Positions 1 to 8,751 of a DNA stretch of 49,858 bases are shown in pieces. The notes under the pieces were generated by a model. It ran no database searches, was not told the DNA's origin, and saw only the letters and a list, made by a program, of their open reading frames with translations. Each line of letters begins with the position of its first letter. The stretch's first letter is position 1. This stretch comes from Candidatus Saccharimonadota bacterium (GTDB lineage Bacteria > Patescibacteriota > Saccharimonadia > Saccharimonadales > AWTP1-31). The translations under genes were made by a program, and so were the position numbers. The stretch is from positions 1,660 through 51,517 of the forward strand of contig RXKC01000005.1 of NCBI GenBank assembly GCA_003962975.1, in the 5' to 3' direction.

Positions 1-2
1 CT

Positions 3-110
3 TCGGCCAACCCGGACAATGCTGACAACGCGTTCAACGCGAACTTCAATGAGACGGAAGTCAATCCGGCTGACAACAATAATCGTAACGCTGGGTTTGC
101 GGTTCGCTGA
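3..110 (+). CDS. 3' end of an Asn-rich, C-type-lectin/FGE-like protein (partial)
   Basis: The third forward frame is open from the window edge to a TGA at 108-110 and reads as an Asn-rich tail ending NRNAGFAVR. This kind of ending (many AAC/AAT codons, then GFAVR and a stop) is typical of formylglycine-generating-enzyme/C-type-lectin folds and of variable regions of DGR target proteins. It lies tail-to-tail with the ATPase gene on the minus strand. Only about 35 residues are visible, so the fold is inferred from composition and the terminal motif. It does not match the template repeat at 6018-6128. It could equally be a target of another DGR, a template-like copy, or a non-variable lectin-type surface protein. 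Confidence 0.45.
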   Translation, partial: SANPDNADNAFNANFNETEVNPADNNNRNAGFAVR

Positions 111-147
111 CTCTTACGGCATATTTCTGTGGTGGCTTTATGGCTTG

Positions 148-2856
148 CTACACCTCAATCGGCTCATCTTCCGAGTTATTATCTTTAGCGTCTTGTGTTT
201 CATGAGACTCGGTTTTATCTGCTTTTTTCTTTTTCGTTTCATCTTCGTACTCATACGCATACAACTTCCGTGAAGACTCTATGACTTTCCGAGCCATAGC
301 CTCATCTCCCTCGTCTTCCAGAAGCAAAGTCTCCCCAGACATCGGTTCCTGTGATCGTATAGCACTTAGCCTTGCATAGAAGTTGTAGCTTGGTAGATTG
401 GCTATCTCCCCTTCATCAATAAACGGCTTAAATAGTGGTAGTACAAGTTGTTCATCGACCGGGCTACCAGTCCGAAAACTTATAACTGTACCGACGTTTG
501 CCAGGATTATCTGTACGAGTCTTTGTTCGTCCTGCTGAGCAGTAGATTGCTCGGCCATAGTTAGGAATAGCTTGTATTTCCGAGCCTCACTCAGCATCTG
601 GACAAACGGCATGGTGGCAAAGTTCTGGAATTCATCGACGTAGAGGTAAAATGGTTCTCGCTCGTCTTGGGTTAACCGAGATCTACGTAAAGCTGCTAAC
701 TGTAGCTTGGCCAGCACAGCTGTACCAAATAGTTCTGACGTATCCTCTCCCAGGTTGCCCTTGCTGAAGTTGCAGATCAGGATCTTGCCAGAAAACAGGA
801 TATCATCAAAGTCGATGGTCGATTTGGGTCTGCACATAACTCGTTTGGTACTGGGCGAGAATTCAAAGCGACCAATTTTGCTGGTTACTCCATGGCTCAT
901 CTTGACTCGTTGCATCGCACCGGCTTTACCGAGTTCTTCTTTCCAAAATCGGGCTAGGCTTTCGTCTTTAAGGTTGCGGGTAACTTTCTTACGATAAGTG
1001 CTGTCGGTCAAAAGGCGCAGTACGGTAAATAGGGTGGCATCCTTGACGGTAAATGCTGTGTGAATAGCATTACGCAGTATTCGCTCAACACGGTAGGCAC
1101 TAGTATCGGAGTTATCATCAAAGATCTTTTGCAGCACTGATATAACTGCTTCCGTCACCATGTCTTTGGCGTGAGCTAGTTCGCTACCGGTTAAACCTTC
1201 TGGTAACTCAAGTAGGTTTAAGCCAATGGGGTAGTCTAGGTCGCTGGGGTTTAGGTATATAACGTCCTTGATGCGTTCTTTTGGAATGTGGCTAATGAGG
1301 TTACGAGCCGAGTCACCGTGTGGGTCAACAACCGCTACACCCTTGCCGGCTCGGATATCCTGCATAATGGCATATTCCAACATAGTGGTTTTACCGTTAC
1401 CGGTACCACCGACAATGTAGATATGCCGTTCACGTTCTGCAGTTGTGAGCCCGATAAGAGTATCGCTATCGTGATGCTTGTTGACACCTAAGACTACGTC
1501 AAGTCTGGTTCCATTCTTTAGGGATACTGTCGCTGGTAGTGTCTTACTATGTGATTTAATGACATTCTCGGTATCTACTGAATCGGGATTTGGGAAGTGG
1601 TACAGATCTGACAACTCAGAGCTGGATATAATTGTCTGCTGGCTCAGAATATGCGGGGTAAGTGTTCGATCGCGAAACCGTGCCATCTGTTTGTCGACGA
1701 CTCTAATAAGCGGAACATGCAGGCTCTGGTGAGCACGTAAGGCTTGATTAGTGGAGCTAAACGGCTCGAAGGCATCTATGAGAGAGTTGAGTCGCTGATT
1801 AATGTGATCATTGTCATCGGAAGCTACTAAAACTCGGATAGACGCTTCAAAGAGCTGCTGGTCGAGCTTGGTCTTAATGTTTTTACCAAGCTCTCTTTCG
1901 TAAGGGTCGTCCGTCCGTTTCTTATCGCGGTTTGTCTTGAGTGACTCAGGTAATTCATTGCCCCGAGAAAACATTGAGAAGATTATATCTACTGCTACCA
2001 CGACTATTTTCGCCATTTTACTCAAAAACCAGAACGGCGGGAACCATAGTAACCAAAGGAGTTGGCCAAGTGGAGTGCGTTGTACCTTAAGCTTGCTAGA
2101 TAACTCTTTACCCATCTTGATGCGAGCGCGGATAGTATTGGCATGTCGAAGTGAGCGGCGGTGTTGGGCGTGTAGGACTGGCGTAACGATAACCTGAAAA
2201 GCCACCAGTTCGCCTGTTTCGAGCTTAGTCATCTGTCCCGTTAAGAAGCCGATCGGATCATGTTCTTTTAATACGCTATGATCTTGCAGTGGTAATACAA
2301 AGTCGGCTGACAAGGTGAGTTCAACTATTCCGGCCTTGATACCGGGGCTGAGACTGGTGATGTAGTCGTCAATTCGCTTAATTTTTAACCCAGGCAAGTA
2401 TGAGCGTAGACTTCGCTCAATGTAGTCAACTTCGTGCTCAGGTACAGCCATAACATAACGCACACCGCCGTTACGACTAGAGACAATCTCCATAGCATGG
2501 GTTGTTTTTGGCGCAGCCAAGTGCTGCCAGAAGTTACGTCTTACCGTTTGGTTGCGCAGAAGAATGTGTAGTTGCTCTGTGGCAAAGGCAGATTTGCCTA
2601 CCTGGGCTGGAAAAGTTAGTTCTAGGAACAACTTTGGCGCTTCTTTGCCTCCGACACCACATTTACGCAGGATGTAGCCCATTAACAATGGGATGTTTTG
2701 CATAATTCGTACAATAGCGAGAAGAATAACGTAGGCCAGTACAAACTCGGCTAGGAGCGCACCAATCACAACTACAAGCGTCATACCTGGACTTAGATGA
2801 TGCTCCTGGGTGTAGCGAGCTGGACCATTGATGAGTGTATCCAGAATGTGATGCAT
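148..2856 (-). CDS. TraG/VirD4-like conjugation-type ATPase (type IV coupling protein family)
   Basis: Predicted membrane-anchored P-loop ATPase of 902 residues, related to type IV secretion coupling proteins and the TraM-recognition TraG domain. One hydrophobic segment lies near residues 25-50 and a second near 280. Walker A is GGTGNGKTT at about 483-491, followed by the VVDPHGD motif common in this family. Walker B is YVDEFQNFAT near 740. The start at 2856 is preferred over the upstream ATG at 2913 because GGAGG lies about 6 nt before it. In Patescibacteria such proteins occur with T4SS-like or pilus-like machines and in mobile regions; no other T4SS component is seen here. Its substrate (DNA or protein) cannot be told from sequence. 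Confidence 0.8.
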   Translation of the reverse strand: MHHILDTLINGPARYTQEHHLSPGMTLVVVIGALLAEFVLAYVILLAIVRIMQNIPLLMGYILRKCGVGGKEAPKLFLELTFPAQVGKSAFATEQLHILLRNQTVRRNFWQHLAAPKTTHAMEIVSSRNGGVRYVMAVPEHEVDYIERSLRSYLPGLKIKRIDDYITSLSPGIKAGIVELTLSADFVLPLQDHSVLKEHDPIGFLTGQMTKLETGELVAFQVIVTPVLHAQHRRSLRHANTIRARIKMGKELSSKLKVQRTPLGQLLWLLWFPPFWFLSKMAKIVVVAVDIIFSMFSRGNELPESLKTNRDKKRTDDPYERELGKNIKTKLDQQLFEASIRVLVASDDNDHINQRLNSLIDAFEPFSSTNQALRAHQSLHVPLIRVVDKQMARFRDRTLTPHILSQQTIISSSELSDLYHFPNPDSVDTENVIKSHSKTLPATVSLKNGTRLDVVLGVNKHHDSDTLIGLTTAERERHIYIVGGTGNGKTTMLEYAIMQDIRAGKGVAVVDPHGDSARNLISHIPKERIKDVIYLNPSDLDYPIGLNLLELPEGLTGSELAHAKDMVTEAVISVLQKIFDDNSDTSAYRVERILRNAIHTAFTVKDATLFTVLRLLTDSTYRKKVTRNLKDESLARFWKEELGKAGAMQRVKMSHGVTSKIGRFEFSPSTKRVMCRPKSTIDFDDILFSGKILICNFSKGNLGEDTSELFGTAVLAKLQLAALRRSRLTQDEREPFYLYVDEFQNFATMPFVQMLSEARKYKLFLTMAEQSTAQQDEQRLVQIILANVGTVISFRTGSPVDEQLVLPLFKPFIDEGEIANLPSYNFYARLSAIRSQEPMSGETLLLEDEGDEAMARKVIESSRKLYAYEYEDETKKKKADKTESHETQDAKDNNSEDEPIEV

Positions 2857-2934
2857 GGGTGTCCTCCGGTAACCCACCCAGCCTACCTCTGTTGATGTAT
2901 CTAATAACATCATAACACCGTTTCAGCAAAAATG

Positions 2935-2949
2935 TTGCAAACTTTTACC
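2935..2949. repeat. 15-bp direct repeat, left copy
   Basis: TTGCAAACTTTTACC is present here and again at 7481-7495 in the same orientation. The two copies bracket the toxin-antitoxin pair and the whole DGR. A 15-mer repeated once in 50 kb is close to chance expectation, so the link to an insertion boundary is only a suggestion. Confidence 0.35.
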
Positions 2950-3002
2950 CGGTATTTTGACGTATTCTATGTTTTGACCGGTCTAGTAGGCACAGAATAT
3001 GG

Positions 3003-3008
3003 TAAAAT
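3003..3008 (+). promoter_or_regulatory. -10 box of the toxin-antitoxin operon
   Basis: TAAAAT ends 6 nt before the antitoxin ATG, so the transcript would start at or next to the start codon (leaderless). This spacing recurs at many genes in this window. Confidence 0.5.
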
Positions 3009-3014
3009 ATAGGT

Positions 3015-3182
3015 ATGAATAAAAGCCAAGTTATCAATGTCGACGAAAATAGTCCTGAGTTTCTGCTTGAGCTGGAACGACGCGTTAAACTTGCTAAAAA
3101 TCCTAAAAACCGTGTGCCACTAAGTCAAGCCAAAAAGGATATTCTAAAGAAGTATCGGGAGCTGGCGGGTGCAAAAGTATAG
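3015..3182 (+). CDS. small antitoxin of a RelE/ParE-type module
   Basis: A 55-residue acidic/basic mixed protein beginning MNKSQVINVDENSPEF. Its gene overlaps the following toxin gene by 14 nt, the usual arrangement for a type II antitoxin placed upstream of its RelE/ParE partner. No DNA-binding fold is obvious from the short sequence, so the role is inferred mainly from context. The protein would bind and neutralise the toxin and may autoregulate the operon. The ATG follows a -10-like TAAAAT by 6 nt. Confidence 0.6.
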   Translation: MNKSQVINVDENSPEFLLELERRVKLAKNPKNRVPLSQAKKDILKKYRELAGAKV

Positions 3183-3510
3183 CGTCAACCTTACTGAAGA
3201 CGCCGAAAATGACATTGCCGAATTAATGGCTTTCTACGAAGAACTGGTAGATACAGAATCTGCTACAAAGTTTTTTGACGAAGCCATGGAAACTTTGGCA
3301 AACTTGCAAAGTTTGCCACGAGCCAGAGCTGTATTCAAAGACAATCCCGATATATATCGGGTTCAAATGGAAAAACACAAAGTTGCGATCGTCTACCTCG
3401 TCGATGATGGTCGACTTGAGGTTATAGCAATTCGCGCTTATCACCAAATGCAAGACCCAGCGCAGTATCAAGAATCGGTACGAGAGCGCATACGCAAGTT
3501 GCGTGGGTAG
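3169..3510 (+). CDS. RelE/ParE-family toxin
   Basis: A 113-residue protein with the RelE/ParE layout: two N-terminal helices with Asp/Glu-rich turns (TEDAENDIAELMAFYEEL), then a beta-sheet segment IYRVQMEKHKVAIVYLVDDG and the characteristic closing strand EVIAIRAYHQ. Length fits the family (about 90-115). It starts at a GTG inside the antitoxin gene, a 14-nt overlap that suggests translational coupling. RelE-type members cleave ribosome-bound mRNA and ParE-type members inhibit gyrase; the sequence does not decide between them. It sits directly upstream of the DGR target gene and may stabilise this accessory segment. Confidence 0.75.
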   Translation: MQKYSVNLTEDAENDIAELMAFYEELVDTESATKFFDEAMETLANLQSLPRARAVFKDNPDIYRVQMEKHKVAIVYLVDDGRLEVIAIRAYHQMQDPAQYQESVRERIRKLRG

Positions 3511-3584
3511 ATGTCATAAGACACCCACCGTTGTTATTGTGGCCAGAGTATGAGTTAATGAACTAAAGAACTAAAACTAAAATT

Positions 3585-5756
3585 ATGCCAGTAGAAAATC
3601 CTGATCCAACTTCACCCCAACTGCCAAATGAGCCCACTGAACTGGGCCAACCGATTGATGAGTGGCAACAGCTTGCTCGTGAAGCTCACGAAGGGTGGGA
3701 TATGGATCACCCCGGTGTCGCCGCTTTATATGAGCATCACGTGGCACCCAGACTGCAAAACGATAGTGCCGGTCAGCCAGCGCCGACTGGTGAAGAACGA
3801 GCTGGTGGCCGTTTTTTGCATAAACACGGTAGTGTTGACTCGAAAGAAGTTGAACAGGTCGTTGGTTATCTGCGTTCAAACGGCGAAACAGTCCCCGATA
3901 AAGCGGGCGATCGTACCGCTCATTACTTGAACTTTATGGCCGAGGCCGTCAATGATGGGATCTTAACCGGTGACCCAGATAGTGTGAGACGTCAAATTGA
4001 TGCACATGTCATTAAGACCGAAGATGTGCCGGAGAGCTATTTTGCCTTGCAACGCCGTATTGCACGAGAGCAAGGGCATGGTGATATTGAAATTACCCCA
4101 GACATGAAACGTCAACTGATTGAGGCTGCACAGGCAGATCAACGAGGCAGTTTAGATAAGTGGGTAGAGTATCTAGGTGGAGACGACGGAAGCTATCCTA
4201 ATTGGTTTAAGCGGTACGCCTGGGACTCCGTACTGAAACTAGGAGCCTATGATAAAGAAAAAGCTAAGTTTGATCGTCGCGACAACACTACGGTGGCTGC
4301 CTACCCTGAACTTAACCGTGAAGCCCTCGCCTACGCCTATGACACGGTAAAGAAGTTCCATGTCCTCGGTGAGACGGTAGATGAGCCACAGCTTACGCAG
4401 ATCCTCAAAGAAGGCAGTTTTGGTAGACTATATGCTCATGCCATTATGGAGGTTACGCCGGATTCACTAGAGAGCCGAAACGAAGTACGTGGCTCATGGA
4501 CGCTCTTTAACCAAACGACTGACCCGCGTACCGCTCGACGACTCAGTGGTTCTCTACAAGGTCACGGAACTGGCTGGTGTACGGCCGGCGAAAGTACAGC
4601 CGAAGCACAGCTTCAAGGTGGAGACTTTTACGTCTACTACACCCGAGACGAAGATGGCAAAGACACCATTCCTCGTGTGGCGGTTCGTATGCAAGCTGGT
4701 GAGGTGGCTGAGGTTCGTGGGGTACTGCCGAGCCAAGAACTTGAACCGATCATGGCAGATATTACCAGTGAACGACTCCAAGGCTTGCCTGGTGGCGAAC
4801 GATACATCCAGCGTGCTACTGACATGAAGCGACTCACGGCGCTTGATGGCAAACTGCAAAAAGATCCGAATACGCCACTAAGTAAAGAGGATTTACTCTT
4901 CCTATACGAGTTTGACCGTAACATCGAAGGCTTCGGCTATGATCGTGACCCCCGCATTGCAGAAATACGGTCTAAGCGTGGTGAACGCGATCTCCCTGAG
5001 ATTGCTGCCATGCTACCAGAGGTTCTAGCAAGCCAAGGAGCCGCAAGCTATTCAGCATATTATGAGATTGCGGGAGCCACTGGAGCAGAAGCGATTAGTG
5101 AGCTACAGTTCCGACACTTACTAGAGACACAGATGACTGAGTGGTCAACCAACGGGGTTATGGATTACGTCGTTCGTGACTTTATCGAAAGTGGCAATAA
5201 GCCCAACCTATTAGCTACCCCTAATGTGACTGCTAGCTGGCAGACATTACGCGCTATGGCCACCAAGTTCGGAGAGAGCCAGCCGTACGAAACGTACATC
5301 TACGAAGAGTTATACAGTCAATACACTGCTGAAGAATTATCCGGCCAACCGACAGGCGGAGCTCTTCGGTTTAGTATCATGCCATCTGGTGATACAAAGC
5401 AGCTAGGTTACGCACCCGTCAATGATCAGTTGACGGCACTGCGACGCATGCAGGCAGATCAGCCTAGACTAAACGCGCGAGTGCCAAGTGTTCTGGATGC
5501 ACTTACCTTCTGGCAGACCTTACGTGCCCGAGGTGATGCCCTCGTTGGTAGTGGAGTTTTTGAGAAAACAATTATTAGACACTTTGATCTTGCTGCTAAG
5601 CGCCTTGGTGGCTGGTCGGACGTGCCGTACTCGTTTGTGCTTGACGATGGCCGGCCCGCTTCGGCACTTCGGCTTCCGAGAATGACGACCATGCTCGCGT
5701 CCTGGTGGGGTAAAAACTTTATCTTTGCTCCTTCTTCTTTTTCCTTCTCCTTTTAA
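3585..5756 (+). CDS. DGR target protein with C-terminal variable region (frameshifted tail)
   Basis: A 723-residue protein and the presumed diversified product of the DGR. There is no signal peptide or membrane segment. The body holds a conserved-looking GTGWCTAGE motif at about 325-333 followed by GGDFYVYYTRDEDG, a core I do not assign to a named family. From residue 673 (RLGGWSDVPYSFV) the gene is the VR, matching the TR except at template adenines. A one-base loss near 5659 shifts the frame at about residue 692. Without it, the frame would end HARVLVG with a TAA at 5711-5713, just past the VR. The current frame runs on through pyrimidine-rich DNA to a Ser/Phe tail. Such VR-bearing C-termini form ligand-binding C-type-lectin-like surfaces in characterised DGRs. 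Confidence 0.8.
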   Translation: MPVENPDPTSPQLPNEPTELGQPIDEWQQLAREAHEGWDMDHPGVAALYEHHVAPRLQNDSAGQPAPTGEERAGGRFLHKHGSVDSKEVEQVVGYLRSNGETVPDKAGDRTAHYLNFMAEAVNDGILTGDPDSVRRQIDAHVIKTEDVPESYFALQRRIAREQGHGDIEITPDMKRQLIEAAQADQRGSLDKWVEYLGGDDGSYPNWFKRYAWDSVLKLGAYDKEKAKFDRRDNTTVAAYPELNREALAYAYDTVKKFHVLGETVDEPQLTQILKEGSFGRLYAHAIMEVTPDSLESRNEVRGSWTLFNQTTDPRTARRLSGSLQGHGTGWCTAGESTAEAQLQGGDFYVYYTRDEDGKDTIPRVAVRMQAGEVAEVRGVLPSQELEPIMADITSERLQGLPGGERYIQRATDMKRLTALDGKLQKDPNTPLSKEDLLFLYEFDRNIEGFGYDRDPRIAEIRSKRGERDLPEIAAMLPEVLASQGAASYSAYYEIAGATGAEAISELQFRHLLETQMTEWSTNGVMDYVVRDFIESGNKPNLLATPNVTASWQTLRAMATKFGESQPYETYIYEELYSQYTAEELSGQPTGGALRFSIMPSGDTKQLGYAPVNDQLTALRRMQADQPRLNARVPSVLDALTFWQTLRARGDALVGSGVFEKTIIRHFDLAAKRLGGWSDVPYSFVLDDGRPASALRLPRMTTMLASWWGKNFIFAPSSFSFSF
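5601..5710 (+). repeat. DGR variable repeat (VR)
   Basis: Aligned with 6018-6128, this segment is identical at every non-adenine template position. Twelve of the 18 template adenines between 6036 and 6091 are substituted: 6036 G, 6045 T, 6052 T, 6057 C, 6058 T, 6069 C, 6070 G, 6075 G, 6081 G, 6082 G, 6085 C, 6091 C. One adenine (6075 or 6076) is missing and five are unchanged. The 34 nt at 5674-5707 are identical to the template and would contain the initiation-of-mutagenic-homing site. A6126 is G at 5708, the only difference beyond that core. Adenine-specific change is the hallmark of DGR mutagenic retrohoming. Confidence 0.95.
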
Positions 5757-5890
5757 TGCCAGCAACCCTAAGCTTTGCTAAAATAGGTCGCAAGAGGTAA
5801 GGAATCCAAGTTGTGCTTTTTAGCGCTCATCGGTGCCTCGCTGATTGCTTGTAGGCATAGAGTCAAATATATCCTAGAGTAATATGTTTG

Positions 5891-6061
5891 ATGTCTGCAC
5901 AACAAAAACCTTTCAATCCCCACGTTATAGCCACTCAGAGTTCGCGGATTAGCGGGCTGAAAAAAGAAAAGAAGCAGTTGATGCGTCAACTGTGGAAGGA
6001 ACTGAGTGATGTACGAGCGCCTTGGTGGCTGGTCGAACGTGCCGAACTCGTATGTGAATGA
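5891..6061 (+). CDS. possible small ORF running into the template repeat
   Basis: A 56-residue frame beginning MSAQQKPFNPHVIA, rich in Lys/Gln/Arg, without a stop until TGA at 6059-6061. Its last 44 nt lie inside the TR, read in a different frame from the one the target uses. No homologue is recognised and no clear Shine-Dalgarno sequence precedes it. It could be a real accessory peptide, a decayed gene, or simply the leader of the TR RNA. DGR template RNAs usually include a non-coding flank next to the TR. Confidence 0.3.
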   Translation: MSAQQKPFNPHVIATQSSRISGLKKEKKQLMRQLWKELSDVRAPWWLVERAELVCE

Positions 6062-6128
6062 CGATGGCAAGCCCAACTTCAACAATTCGGATTCCGAGAA
6101 TGACGACCATGCTCGCGTCCTGGTGAGG
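6018..6128 (+). repeat. DGR template repeat (TR)
   Basis: Donor copy of the VR. Read in the target frame it encodes an Asn-rich stretch (RLGGWSNVPNSYVNDDGKPN and on through NFNNSDSENDDHARVLVR), with AAC/AAT codons at the sites that vary, exactly as adenine-directed mutagenesis requires. It lies 0.3 kb downstream of the target and upstream of the RT on the same strand. It is the RNA template for error-prone reverse transcription. The avd-like gene on the other strand ends 17 nt past its 3' edge. Confidence 0.95.
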
Positions 6129-6144
6129 ACTGAAAGAAAACTAC

Positions 6145-6460
6145 CTAGACACTTTTGCGCCAACCGCCAATTTGACGACGAGCTTCAACAAGCTTAGCTT
6201 GTAGCTTTAGTGCATTGGTCTCGTTGACTAAGTTAAGTTCCAGAATTGCACGCAGATTGAGTGCCGTAAACTCAGCATGGGTATCGGCCGCTATAAGGTA
6301 GGTAGCTTTATGGCTCTTCGGTGCATGCTTGGCTAAGATAAGTTGTTTGAGTGTCTCACCACAACTGGCTACCGTAGGCTCGCCCAGGGTGTGACGGTAC
6401 TTTTTATCTATGGTTGTGCTTAGGGTGGCTAGTTTCTTATATACTTCGTACGTAACTGTA

Positions 6461-6480
<20 letters not shown>
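6145..6480 (-). CDS. avd: Avd-like DGR accessory protein (four-helix bundle)
   Basis: A 111-residue helical protein with features of the bAvd/S23-like four-helix family: KKYRHTLGE near the first helix turn, long amphipathic helices, and an ending RRQIGGWRKS with the GGW seen in Avd proteins. Avd forms a pentamer that binds nucleic acid and the RT and is needed for mutagenic homing in the Bordetella phage system. The start at 6480 (MEELSVITVTYEV) is chosen over the ATG at 6612, because the longer frame would overlap the RT N-terminus and has no Avd-like extension. Unusually it faces away from the RT: the two 5' ends overlap by 20 nt on opposite strands. Confidence 0.75.
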
Positions 6481-7458
<978 letters not shown>

Positions 7459-7480
7459 TCAGTCACATATATTCTAGTTC

Positions 7481-7495
7481 TTGCAAACTTTTACC
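7481..7495. repeat. 15-bp direct repeat, right copy
   Basis: Exact second copy of TTGCAAACTTTTACC (first at 2935-2949), lying just after the RT remnant and just before the next gene. The TTGCAA could serve as a -35 box for that gene, with TACTGT 19 nt further on. That gives a simpler functional explanation than an insertion boundary. Confidence 0.35.
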
Positions 7496-7515
7496 TACCA
7501 GACCATACTGTTGGC

Positions 7516-7809
7516 ATGAAGGATGCGAGGAAAACGTATATTTACATCGCTGTCACGCCGAAAAGATGGCGAATTACTCGAGCTTATCGAACACTTGAAG
7601 CCATGAACAACCTCACGGAATACTTGCAGATGGGCTATGCTCTAAACGGTGTGCATCCTGGGATTGGCACACATCCAAACTTTGTACTGAATCTACAATT
7701 TGCTAGCTATGAGGAGAAGGAACAGTATGAGAACAGCATACTGTTCCCGTGGCTACTACAAAACCTTAAAAAGTATGCTAAACGGAAGCAACTCAAGGTG
7801 ATTATTTAG
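7516..7809 (+). CDS. hypothetical protein upstream of an XRE regulator
   Basis: A 97-residue basic protein beginning MKDARKTYIYIAVTPKRWRI, with Tyr-rich patches and a C-terminal Lys-rich helix (QNLKKYAKRKQL). No signal peptide, membrane segment or recognised motif is present. It is followed after 12 nt by the XRE regulator, so the two probably share a transcript. This pairing resembles small regulator plus partner modules, but no toxin or antitoxin fold is recognised. The function is unknown. Confidence 0.6.
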   Translation: MKDARKTYIYIAVTPKRWRITRAYRTLEAMNNLTEYLQMGYALNGVHPGIGTHPNFVLNLQFASYEEKEQYENSILFPWLLQNLKKYAKRKQLKVII

Positions 7810-7821
7810 CAATTGGTCGCT

Positions 7822-8043
7822 ATGAACGAAGCTAAACTACGAAAATCAATCGGTTCTAACCTGCAAAAAGCCCGCAAGGCCAAGCGATTGACGCAGCGTG
7901 AAGTTGCCGAGGCTGTAGGACTGACGACTAATTACTATGCCACGCTTGAGCAGGGTGCTGCCATAGCTTCAGTTGAAACACTGTACGCGGTATTCAAATT
8001 CCTTGGGGTCAAAGCTTCGAGTATTTTCCCTGACCGAGCTTAA
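7822..8043 (+). CDS. XRE-family helix-turn-helix regulator
   Basis: A 73-residue single-domain DNA-binding protein of the Cro/C1 (XRE) type. The helix-turn-helix is visible as RLTQREVAEAVGLTTNYYATLEQG at about residues 20-43, followed by a fourth helix SVETLYAVFKFLGV. The ATG at 7822 is preferred to the TTG at 7813. The gene overlaps the minus-strand gene 8040-8243 tail-to-tail by 4 nt. Position next to the DGR makes it a candidate regulator of this accessory region, but no operator is seen. Confidence 0.85.
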   Translation: MNEAKLRKSIGSNLQKARKAKRLTQREVAEAVGLTTNYYATLEQGAAIASVETLYAVFKFLGVKASSIFPDRA

Positions 8044-8243
8044 TCGTTCTTTTTCGTATAGTCGCGAATAGCTTCGGCTAAGGCTTCATCTGATCGGGCT
8101 ATTTCATTGCCTTTGATCTGCATGGCCTCGATAAACTGGATAGCGTAGTCACGATCTGCATTCTTTGGGTCGTGAATCTCGAGGTATGTAATAACCTTTT
8201 GAATATCTTCTTCAGTAATCTGGTATGGTTCGTGGTCTGACAT
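8040..8243 (-). CDS. small acidic hypothetical protein
   Basis: A 67-residue acidic protein beginning MSDHEPYQITEEDIQKVITY, predicted all-helical, without membrane segments. It lies 16 nt downstream of the PLD-like nuclease on the same strand and is probably co-transcribed with it. No family is recognised. It could be a small partner or an immunity-like protein for the nuclease, but nothing in the sequence shows this. Confidence 0.55.
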   Translation of the reverse strand: MSDHEPYQITEEDIQKVITYLEIHDPKNADRDYAIQFIEAMQIKGNEIARSDEALAEAIRDYTKKND

Positions 8244-8259
8244 AACTAAGGCCAGTATA

Positions 8260-8739
8260 TCACCAGAAACGGTTATAGATCTTGGTAAAGGAGGCCATTT
8301 GGCGGGCTTGTTGCTCGGACACTGTTCGGCGCATGACTTCTTTGCTTACTGCTTGTGACAAGATGTTTAAAGAACCCTCCCATAGAATAGTCTGGTCAAT
8401 TATGGCCAGTTTGCGGTGGCGCATATCGCTAAAGAAATATACCTTTACACCATTATCTCTTAGAATTCGTATTGATCGCCAGGCCTGGATTTCAAGCAAC
8501 TTGTCATGGTGACGAGGATTGCGTGTATTAATACGTACTTTAACTCCTTTACGGCTCAGTTTTCGTAATAACTTTGCGAACTGTAGCGTACGCCGTTCAG
8601 TTAGATATGGGCTTTCTATAATGACCGACGAAGAAGCATGCTTTATGTCCTTCGTGAACGCAGTGTAAAACGACACCTCATTGTACAGCGCAGTATTTGT
8701 TAGAGTAGTAACAGGGGTACGATTAAATATCCTGAACAT
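8260..8739 (-). CDS. PLD-like single-HKD nuclease/phosphodiesterase
   Basis: A 159-residue protein with one phospholipase-D HxK(x)4D motif: MRHRKLAIID followed by ILWEGSLNILSQ, where the motif's usual G/S residues follow. An N-terminal half (VIIESPYLTERR) has the usual PLD strand-loop. With one HKD, members such as Nuc/Zuc act as dimers on nucleic acids; lipid activity is less likely at this size. AGGAGG lies 6 nt before the ATG and a long hairpin sits directly upstream of it. No signal peptide is seen, so action in the cytoplasm is inferred. Confidence 0.75.
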   Translation of the reverse strand: MFRIFNRTPVTTLTNTALYNEVSFYTAFTKDIKHASSSVIIESPYLTERRTLQFAKLLRKLSRKGVKVRINTRNPRHHDKLLEIQAWRSIRILRDNGVKVYFFSDMRHRKLAIIDQTILWEGSLNILSQAVSKEVMRRTVSEQQARQMASFTKIYNRFW

Positions 8740-8751
8740 CTGATGCCTCCT

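Noticed and set aside
19-273. 84-codon plus-strand ORF at the window start
   Set aside because: Overlaps the 3' end of the ATPase gene antisense and lacks protein character; the frame ending at 110 with GFAVR is far more convincing.
5768-6163. 131-codon minus-strand ORF across the template repeat
   Set aside because: No protein-like features. It is the complement of the TR and its flank, and the TR is explained by the DGR.
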